Source: Chloroflexota bacterium (lineage in GTDB: Bacteria; Chloroflexota; Dormibacteria; CF-121). From it: a DNA stretch of 27,693 bases. Positions 21,536-27,693 of the stretch are shown here, piece by piece; position 1 is the stretch's first letter; every line of letters begins with the position of its first letter. The stretch covers positions 1-27,693 of the forward strand of contig VBIS01000079.1 of the NCBI GenBank assembly GCA_005880605.1, read 5' to 3'. Both the position numbers and the translations under genes were made by a program. The notes below the pieces were generated by a model. That model searched no databases, was not told the DNA's origin, and worked only from the letters and a program-made list of their open reading frames with translations.

Positions 21536-22292
21536 ATGGGTGCCCCGTCGACTGGCTGGCGCACGCTTGCGGCATTCTTCGGCGTCGCCTCTGGCGTCGC
21601 CCTGCTGTTCGCGCTGGTGGCGCTGGTCGCGCTGCAGCCGCGGGACGGCCTGGCCTGGGTCCAAGTTCCGGATCTCGCTGCGGACCTGCGGGTGGACAGC
21701 GGCCTCCAGACCAAACCGCTGAAGGGCACGGTGGTGGCGGCGGTGCTGCAGGACCAGGCGCTCGACGGGACCAGCGCCAGTGGGCTCGCCGTCGCTCCGG
21801 CGCTGGCGGTCGCCCCGCAGCAGCCCACGGTGGCGATCAACGTCCCGCCGACGTCCCGCCCGGTCACCACCCCAGCCCCGCCCCCGACGACGGCCACGCC
21901 CACCCCGACACCAACCCCGGCGCCGACGCCGGCGCCCACGCCAACGCCCTCGGCGACCCCGGCCCCGACGCCCTCGCCGACCCCCGCCCCGACGCCCTCG
22001 CAAGTCAAAGAACGGCCAGGGGGTCCGCTGCTCGCAGATCACGGTCACGGTCGCGGGTGGCTTCGCCACCAACGGCGTGGGTGGCACCGTCTCCTACCAG
22101 TGGGTGCGCGTCGACAGCCAGGGCAACCGGACGAACGGCGCCTCGGGGACGGTCTCCGTGGCGGCCGGCGATAAGAACTTGCACGGTGTGACCAGCGACG
22201 TCTTCACCCCGGTGCACAGCGGGTCCGATCAATTGGTCTTTTCGAGTCCCGCCTACTCTGTCCCGGCGCAGAGTTGGACTTGCAGTGGCTAA
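21536..22292 (+). pseudogene. Membrane-anchored Thr-Pro-rich extracytoplasmic protein, frameshifted
   Basis: One protein of about 251 aa split over two frames. The first (21536 to about 22006) has an N-terminal membrane anchor (LAAFFGVASGVALLFALVAL), a short spacer and a Thr-Pro/Ala-Pro linker to TPSQV. The sense then moves one base forward: removing one A of the AAA at 22007-22009 gives QVKNGQGVRCSQITVTVAGG and a C-terminal domain of about 90 residues with beta-sandwich character and two Cys (RCSQ, WTCSG) that may form a disulphide, ending at TAA 22290-22292. Family unknown. The stop overlaps the GTG of the diguanylate cyclase by 8 nt, suggesting coupled translation and perhaps a shared sensory job. 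The frame break may be mutation or sequence error. Confidence 0.62.
21846..22000 (+). repeat. Thr-Pro-rich low-complexity tract
   Basis: Degenerate ACN-CCN repeats encode alternating Thr-Pro, Ala-Pro and Ser-Pro pairs, a cell-wall-spanning linker type. The units vary at third positions, so this is protein-level repetition, not a clean DNA tandem repeat. Confidence 0.75.
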
Positions 22293-24972
22293 GTCGCGCG
22301 TCCGCCGCCGCTTGACGATGCCCACGCTCAAGATCCGCACGCAGATCATCCTGCCGTTCCTGCTGCTGATGCTGATCCTGGGCGTGATCGGCACCTACCT
22401 GACCACCAGCCTGGTGGCGACCTCGCTGGAGAACCGGATCGCGGACCAGCTGGTCCGCTCCCAGGACGCCGCCCTGGACGCCGCGGTCAAGCTCCAGGGT
22501 CGCCAGGTGGCGGCCATCCGGCTGATTGTCAACACCGAGGGCGTCGACCAGGCCGTCCGCGCCGGTGACGCTGCCGCCCTTCGCCGCTTGATCGTGCCCC
22601 TCGAGGTAAACAACCGCCTGGGGACCCTGATGGTCTTCGATCCGAGCGGCAAGACCATCCTAGAGATCACCCAGCCCGATGCGACCAATCCCGGTGGCCT
22701 GGTGTACGGGAGCGGCACCGACATCTCGAACGAGTCCGTCGTCCAGCCCGTGCTCCGCGGCCAGTACGACGCGCTTGGCGACAAGTTCATCGGCTATATC
22801 GGCTCCCCTGCCACCGCGCTGGCGGCCGCGGGTCCGGTCGTCCTGGGCGACAAGGTGGTGGGCGGCGTGCTGTTGGAGACCTCACTCGCCGGCGTCCTTA
22901 CCGAGCTCCAAACCAAGGCGCAGGCTGAGGTGGCCCTGCTCGACGGCAGCGGTCGCTTGCTCGGCAGCACCGCCTCCTGGATCAAGGGCGACTTGATCGA
23001 CGCCAATCTCCGCTCCTACCTGGCGCTCGCCTCCCCCGGCCGGGCGGCGACGCGGAGCCTAGCGGTCAGCGGCCAGGACTACGAGTTTCAATTCACCAAT
23101 TTCTACCTGCGGCAGCAGACCGCGGGCTACCTTGCGGTCGCGGTCTCTCGCAAGAGCGTGATCCAGGCCGGACTGCAGTCGGCGATCCAGATGACGACGC
23201 TGTTCGCCGGCGTGGTGCTGGTCCTGCTGTTGATCGGCTACCTGCTGGCGCTGCGCCTGACGCGCCCGATCGAGGCGCTGGTCGCGGGGACGCAGGCGAT
23301 CGCCCGTGGCGACCTGACCAAACGGCTGGACGTCAGGCGCCGAGACGAACTGGGCGAGCTGGCGAGCGCATTCAACATCATGACCGCAGACCTGCAGGAG
23401 CGAACCCGATCGCTGAACGAGCAAATGCGCCGTCTCGCGGCGCTGTCGCAGACGAGTCAGGGTCTGGGCAAAGATAGTGAGCCGGGTGCCATGGCGGAGG
23501 CGATCCTCGGGGTTAGCCTGAAGGCGCTTGGACTCGAAACCGCCCTCTTGCTCGCCCGCAACGAGGCGAACGGGCTCGAAGTGCGCGCCGTGGTTGGCGC
23601 GGTCGGCAAGGCCGCAGCCCAGCTCACCCGCCTGAGTCCATTGAAGCTGGCGGAAGGATTTTCGAGTGAGGCTTCGGCCGGCGTGGAAATCGCCGAGACG
23701 CTTGCGACCGACCGCCGGCGCGGCCTGCGGCTCTTCGCCGAGCTTACCGGCGTCCAACGCGCCCTCGTCGTGCCGCTGATTCGCGGCGATCGGAATGCGG
23801 GGTACCTCGTTACCGGCCTGGCCGCGGGGTACACGTTGCCCAAGCAGGATGTCGAACTGCTGCAGACGATCGCCACGGAGATGGCGTTGATGATCGAAAA
23901 CGCGGACCTGCGCAAGAAGACCGAGCTCCAATCACACCGGCTCGACCAGGCCATCATCGCCCTGGAAAAGATCTCGCAAGCCCTGACCGCCGTCACCGTG
24001 GGAACCGACAACTTGTTGCGTGCCGTAGCTCACGCGACGTCCGAGATCCTCGACGTCCCCTACGCCTCGCTGCACTTGCGCAGGCCCGCCTGGCGTCAGC
24101 AGTTCTCCGACGTCATCGTCGGCGCCACCACTCGGCGCGAGCTCGCAGCCGTCCGCCAGAGCGGCGAGGGGGCCGCCCAGCGGGTGGTCCGGCCCGAGCA
24201 GGTGCTCGAGCTCGACCTCGTCGATGAACACGGCGACCCATTGCCGGTGGCGCGGCGAATTGGGCTTCAGCGGACGGTCGCCGTCCCGATGTGCCTTGGG
24301 GGAGAGATCGTCGGTGTGCTGGCGGTCCACATGAAGGAGCCGCGGCCGCTGGAGCGGAGTGAAATCCGGGTCCTGCAAACCCTGGCCAACCAGGCCGTGA
24401 TCGCCATCGAAAATGCCGCGGCCTACGAGCGCACCAAACAGCTGGCGACAACTGACGCCATGACCGGGGTGGCGAACCACCGCGAGCTGGAGACCTACCT
24501 CGACCGGGAACTGGCGCGGGTGAAGAAGACGAGGGAACCGCTGGCCATCATCATGTGCGACGTCGACCACTTCAAGGCGATCAACGACACCGTCGGTCAC
24601 CCGGCGGGCGACAAGGTTCTCCAGCACCTCACGCGACAGATCCTGCTTCCTTCGGTCCGGCCGAAGGACCTGGTCGCGCGCTACGGAGGCGACGAGTTCG
24701 TTCTGGTGCTGCGCGGCACGGATAGCCGGGCGGCGGTCGCGGTGGCGGAGCGAATTCGGCGCACCGTCGGCGGTCAGGCGGTCCTGCTGGACGGCCGGGC
24801 CGTCTCCAACCTCTCGCTCAGCCTCGGCATCGCCGTCTTTCCTCGGGACGGCGAAACCCGCGAGGCCCTGATCCAGGCGGCCGACCAGGCCCTCTATGTA
24901 GCCAAGCGCACCGGCCGCAACCGGGTGGTTCGCAGCGAGGCCGGCTCCATCGACACCCAGCTCGCGAGCTAG
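22285..24972 (+). CDS. Membrane diguanylate cyclase: extracytoplasmic sensor, HAMP, two GAF-like, GGDEF
   Basis: 895-aa signalling protein making c-di-GMP. Two membrane segments (about 20-45 and 302-324) flank an extracytoplasmic Cache-like sensor (about 46-300, with GTLMVFDPSGKTILEI and AEVALLDGSGRLLG). HAMP follows (TRPIEALVAGTQAIARGDL...), then two GAF-like domains (about 395-555 and 575-725) joined by a coiled coil, and GGDEF (about 735-885) with DAMTGVANHRELE and an intact GGDEF at 801-805. RPKD at 792-795, five residues before GGDEF, is the RxxD inhibitory site, so product inhibition is likely. GTG 22285 overlaps the upstream gene; ATG 22318 is an alternative. No EAL domain. Ligands unknown. 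Confidence 0.92.
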   Translation: MAKSRVRRRLTMPTLKIRTQIILPFLLLMLILGVIGTYLTTSLVATSLENRIADQLVRSQDAALDAAVKLQGRQVAAIRLIVNTEGVDQAVRAGDAAALRRLIVPLEVNNRLGTLMVFDPSGKTILEITQPDATNPGGLVYGSGTDISNESVVQPVLRGQYDALGDKFIGYIGSPATALAAAGPVVLGDKVVGGVLLETSLAGVLTELQTKAQAEVALLDGSGRLLGSTASWIKGDLIDANLRSYLALASPGRAATRSLAVSGQDYEFQFTNFYLRQQTAGYLAVAVSRKSVIQAGLQSAIQMTTLFAGVVLVLLLIGYLLALRLTRPIEALVAGTQAIARGDLTKRLDVRRRDELGELASAFNIMTADLQERTRSLNEQMRRLAALSQTSQGLGKDSEPGAMAEAILGVSLKALGLETALLLARNEANGLEVRAVVGAVGKAAAQLTRLSPLKLAEGFSSEASAGVEIAETLATDRRRGLRLFAELTGVQRALVVPLIRGDRNAGYLVTGLAAGYTLPKQDVELLQTIATEMALMIENADLRKKTELQSHRLDQAIIALEKISQALTAVTVGTDNLLRAVAHATSEILDVPYASLHLRRPAWRQQFSDVIVGATTRRELAAVRQSGEGAAQRVVRPEQVLELDLVDEHGDPLPVARRIGLQRTVAVPMCLGGEIVGVLAVHMKEPRPLERSEIRVLQTLANQAVIAIENAAAYERTKQLATTDAMTGVANHRELETYLDRELARVKKTREPLAIIMCDVDHFKAINDTVGHPAGDKVLQHLTRQILLPSVRPKDLVARYGGDEFVLVLRGTDSRAAVAVAERIRRTVGGQAVLLDGRAVSNLSLSLGIAVFPRDGETREALIQAADQALYVAKRTGRNRVVRSEAGSIDTQLAS

Positions 24973-25005
24973 TTTCGCGTTTGGAGCTGCGCAAAGCGCA
25001 TTCGC

Positions 25006-25011
25006 TAAGCT
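25006..25011 (+). promoter_or_regulatory. Possible hisS -10 box, leaderless start
   Basis: TAAGCT ends eight bases before the ATG at 25020. A TTGGAG at 24981-24986 lies 19 bp upstream, and the spacer holds a TGCGC-AAA-GCGCA palindrome (24988-25000). No Shine-Dalgarno sequence. Confidence 0.35.
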
Positions 25012-25019
25012 TCGACACC

Positions 25020-26291
25020 ATGGCTCCCATCGCGCAGCGGGCGCGCGGCACCCAGGATCTGTTGCCCGCGGACCAGCCGTACTGGGATGCGATGGAGGGG
25101 GCGGCGAAAAACCAGGCGGGGCGCTTCGGTTATCAGCGCATCGAGACCCCGATCTTTGAGTCGACGGAACTCTTCCAGCGCAGCGCCGGCGAGAGTAGTG
25201 ACGTCGTCGCCAAAGAGATGTATACCTTCACCGATCGCAGCAGTCGGTCGCTGGCGCTGCGGCCGGAGGGAACCGCCCCCATCGTGCGGGCGTACTTCGA
25301 CGCCGGGCTCGACCAGGAACCGCAGCCGGTACGGCTCTTCTACACCGGTCCGTATTTCCGGTATGACCGGCCCCAAGCAGGACGCTTTCGGGAGTTCCAC
25401 CAGTTCGGCATCGAAGCCATCGGGGATGGCAGCCCGGTGATCGACGTGGAGGCCATCGTGGTCGGCTGGAATTGGTTTGCCGAGCTGGAGATTGGAGGGG
25501 TGAGCCTGCACCTGAACAGCATCGGCGACGAAGTCTGCCGCCCCGCCTATCGCGAGCTGCTGCGCGAGTACTATCGACCGCATCTTTCCAAGCTGAGCGA
25601 GGAGAGCCGCGCACGCTTCGAGAAGAACCCGCTGCGCCTCTTCGATTCCAAGGATCCGCAGGACGAGGCGCTGAAGCGCGAGGCGCCGCATATCGTCGAT
25701 CACCTCTGCGCGCCCTGCGCCGAAGCGTTCCGGGTGGTCAAGGAAGGGCTGGCGTCGGAGGAAATCCCCTACGCGCTCAATCCCGAGCTGGTCCGCGGAC
25801 TCGATTACTACACGCGAACGGTTTTCGAGTACCAGCACGCGAGCCTCGGCGGCGCGCAGAACGCGCTCGGAGGTGGTGGACGATACGACGGCCTCGCGGC
25901 GGCCCTCGGCTATCGCTCGACGCCGGGGGTGGGCTTTGCCATGGGGCTGGACCGGACCGCCATCGCGCTCAAGGAGGCCAAGCCCGCTGCGCCCACGGCG
26001 CTGGACATCTATGCGGTCTCGCTGGAAGCTCCGGATGAGTTGTATGTATTTCATCTGGCATCGAGCCTGCGGGCGCGCGGATATCGCGTGGTCTTCGACC
26101 CAGGCCCGGCGCGGCTGGATGCGAAGCTGCGCAAGGCGGCAAGGCGCGGCGCTCGCGTGGCGCTGCTGGTTGGCCCGGAGGAACGGGAGAAGCAGCAGAT
26201 CGTGATCAGGGACATGCACGCAAAGACGCAGACGAGTGTGGCGGAGCGGGAGCTCCTGTCGACTGTCAGCCAGATGTTGGGCGGCGGGTGA
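25020..26291 (+). CDS. hisS: Histidine-tRNA ligase
   Basis: Class II HisRS, 423 aa. MAPIAQRARGTQDLLPADQ at the N-terminus, then motif 1 region ETPIFESTELFQRSAGESS, LALRPEGTAPIVRAY, motif 2 FRYDRPQAGRFREFHQFG, the histidine-binding LVRGLDYYTRTVFEY and motif 3 GVGFAMGLDRTAIAL. A C-terminal anticodon-binding domain begins near LDIYAVSLEAPDELYVF. The frame is open to TTG 24981, but the ATG at 25020 aligns with the normal N-terminus. Its stop overlaps the aspS start (GTGA). Confidence 0.96.
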   Translation: MAPIAQRARGTQDLLPADQPYWDAMEGAAKNQAGRFGYQRIETPIFESTELFQRSAGESSDVVAKEMYTFTDRSSRSLALRPEGTAPIVRAYFDAGLDQEPQPVRLFYTGPYFRYDRPQAGRFREFHQFGIEAIGDGSPVIDVEAIVVGWNWFAELEIGGVSLHLNSIGDEVCRPAYRELLREYYRPHLSKLSEESRARFEKNPLRLFDSKDPQDEALKREAPHIVDHLCAPCAEAFRVVKEGLASEEIPYALNPELVRGLDYYTRTVFEYQHASLGGAQNALGGGGRYDGLAAALGYRSTPGVGFAMGLDRTAIALKEAKPAAPTALDIYAVSLEAPDELYVFHLASSLRARGYRVVFDPGPARLDAKLRKAARRGARVALLVGPEEREKQQIVIRDMHAKTQTSVAERELLSTVSQMLGGG

Positions 26292-27693
26292 GCCTGACCG
26301 CGCGCACGCCCGCCGGCACGATCCGATCCGACCACGTCGGACGCGAGGTAGACCTATACGGCTGGGTGCACCGCCGCCGCGACCTGGGTGGCCTCATCTT
26401 CATCGATCTCCGTGATCGCAGCGGGATCATCCAGGTGAAGTTCGATCCCGCCAACGCGCAGGCGCATGCCACCGGCGGCGAGCTGCGTCCGGAATCCGTG
26501 ATCCATGTCCACGGTCCCGTTCAGCAGCGCCCCCCTGGGACCGAGAACACGGAGCTCGCGACCGGCGAGGTGGAGGTGGATGCGCGCACGGTCACCATCC
26601 TGAACCGCGCCCAGCCCCCGCCCTTCGCCGTCAATGAGGACGCCCCGGTCGACGAGCAGCTGCGACTTCGGTACCGCTACCTCGATCTCCGTCGCGGCCG
26701 CATGTCGCGCAATCTGCAACTGCGGCACCGGATCGCGAAAGCGATCCGCGACTTCCTGGACGACCAGGGCTTTCTCGAGATCGAGACGCCGGTGCTGATC
26801 CGAAGCACACCCGAGGGTGCCCGCGACTACCTGGTGCCCAGCCGGCTGAAGCCCGGCTACGTCTACGCCCTCGCCCAGTCACCCCAGCTGTACAAGCAGC
26901 TGCTGATGGTCGCCGGTGTGGACCGCTATTTCCAGATCGTGCGCTGTTACCGGGACGAAGACCTGCGTGCCGATCGCCAGCCCGAGTTCACGCAGCTCGA
27001 TCTCGAGATGTCATTCGTGGCCGAGGACGACGTGCTGGACGTTGTCGAGCGCTGCTTCGCGCACATCTGGCAGCAGGTGCTTGGCAAGCCCGTCTCGACC
27101 CCAATCCGCCGCATCACCCACGCCGACGCGATGCTCCGCTACGGCGTGGACAAGCCCGACCTGCGCTACGGCCTGGAGATCCACGAGCTTTCGCCGATCT
27201 TCCCGAAAACCGAGTTCAAGATCTTCCGCCAGGCACTCGACGCCGGCGGCGTTGTCCGAGGAATTCGTATCCCACGGGCGGTCGGCGCGAAAGAAATCGA
27301 GGCGCTCACCGAGGTCGCTCGGGCAGAAGGGGCGAAGGGGTTGGCCTTCTGGCATCGGGAGGCGGATGGCTGGCGCTCACCGATCAGCAAGTTCTTCAGC
27401 GAGCGTGAGCTGACCGACCTGCAGCAGGCGTTCAAGGCCGAACCCGGCGACCTCGTGGTCGCGGTCGCCGACCGCGTCGAGGTGGCAGCGCCGGCCCTGG
27501 GCGGCGTGCGCAAAGCGGCGGCACGGATGCTGGAGCTGATCAAGGAAGGCGTGTTCGAATTCGTCTGGGTTACCGAGTTTCCGCTCTTCGAGCGCAGCAA
27601 GGAAACGGGTGAGATCACGGCCGCCCATCATCCCTTCACATCGCCAAGGCCGGAGGACATCGGACTCCTGGACAACGAGCCACTCAAGGTGCG
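26288..27693 (+). CDS. aspS: Aspartate-tRNA ligase, 3'-truncated by window edge
   Basis: First 468 codons of a bacterial-type AspRS with no stop before the edge. GTG start in the GTGA overlap with hisS. N-terminal anticodon OB domain (LYGWVHRRRDLGGLIFIDLR), then class II motifs: QLRLRYRYLDLRRGRM, ETPVLIRSTPEGARDYLVPS, ALAQSPQLYKQLLMV and RCYRDEDLRADRQPEF. The bacterial GAD insertion starts near residue 301 (SPIFPKTEFKIF). ITAAHHPFTSPRPED follows. The residue after RRRD is Leu, as in the discriminating E. coli enzyme rather than the His of known non-discriminating forms, so it probably charges only tRNA-Asp; that is inference from one position. Confidence 0.95.
   Translation, partial: MSLTARTPAGTIRSDHVGREVDLYGWVHRRRDLGGLIFIDLRDRSGIIQVKFDPANAQAHATGGELRPESVIHVHGPVQQRPPGTENTELATGEVEVDARTVTILNRAQPPPFAVNEDAPVDEQLRLRYRYLDLRRGRMSRNLQLRHRIAKAIRDFLDDQGFLEIETPVLIRSTPEGARDYLVPSRLKPGYVYALAQSPQLYKQLLMVAGVDRYFQIVRCYRDEDLRADRQPEFTQLDLEMSFVAEDDVLDVVERCFAHIWQQVLGKPVSTPIRRITHADAMLRYGVDKPDLRYGLEIHELSPIFPKTEFKIFRQALDAGGVVRGIRIPRAVGAKEIEALTEVARAEGAKGLAFWHREADGWRSPISKFFSERELTDLQQAFKAEPGDLVVAVADRVEVAAPALGGVRKAAARMLELIKEGVFEFVWVTEFPLFERSKETGEITAAHHPFTSPRPEDIGLLDNEPLKV

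Noticed and set aside
21846..22000. Possible CRISPR or minisatellite array
   Set aside because: The repetition is at the Thr-Pro protein level with variable codons; there are no equal spacers and no exact repeat unit.
24973..25019. T-box or other riboswitch ahead of hisS
   Set aside because: The gap is only 47 nt and lacks a T-box sequence, antiterminator or specifier loop.
25005..26219. 404-aa minus-strand open frame across hisS
   Set aside because: Antisense to hisS; no supporting motifs.

Overview
The window is GC-rich, densely packed chromosomal DNA from a bacterium. It carries one of the best-conserved gene orders in bacteria: rplS, rnhB, yraN, comM, dprA, topA, then rpsB, tsf, pyrH, frr, uppS, cdsA, dxr, rseP, ispG, proS, followed by a bifunctional rel, hisS and aspS. 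High GC, many GTG/TTG starts, a proline-tRNA ligase of the archaeal/eukaryotic type, a short EF-Ts, and -10-like boxes placed directly in front of start codons all fit a Terrabacteria lineage such as Chloroflexota or Candidatus Dormibacterota. That placement is inference, not a read-out.

Layout. 1-1134: tail of rplS, then rnhB and yraN in overlapping reading frames. 1145-3942: an interruption of the usual yraN-comM neighbourhood, made of one unknown small ORF on the plus strand and a tightly overlapping four-gene minus-strand operon (hexapeptide acyltransferase, 61-aa zinc-ribbon protein, CoA-pyrophosphatase-type NUDIX hydrolase, double-SIS sugar-phosphate isomerase-like protein). 4038-8812: comM-dprA-topA (DNA processing and topology), set divergently from the minus-strand operon. 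8819-8951: promoter and a structured leader for rpsB. 8952-16651: translation and envelope/isoprenoid block. 16702-17747: a lipoprotein gene broken by a frameshift. 17778-21443: proS and rel. 21536-22292: a membrane-anchored Thr-Pro-rich protein, also broken by a frameshift, translationally coupled to a large diguanylate cyclase (22285-24972). 25020-27693: hisS and the 5' part of aspS, which runs off the window.

How the genes work together. Ribosomal protein S2, EF-Ts, ribosome recycling factor and three aminoacyl-tRNA synthetases serve translation. UppS, CdsA, Dxr and IspG supply isoprenoid and phospholipid precursors. RseP is an intramembrane protease. Rel (ppGpp) and the GGDEF protein (c-di-GMP) are two second-messenger enzymes separated only by the broken Thr-Pro gene.

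No intergenic gap exceeds 140 bases. I see no tRNA, rRNA, CRISPR array, insertion sequence or phage gene. I did not find an obviously new multi-gene system. The most useful leads are the inserted minus-strand operon with a probable CTG start, a 39-base perfectly alternating purine-pyrimidine tract inside dprA, an apparent leaderless-start pattern, the rpsB leader fold, and two frameshifts that both lie in extracytoplasmic genes.
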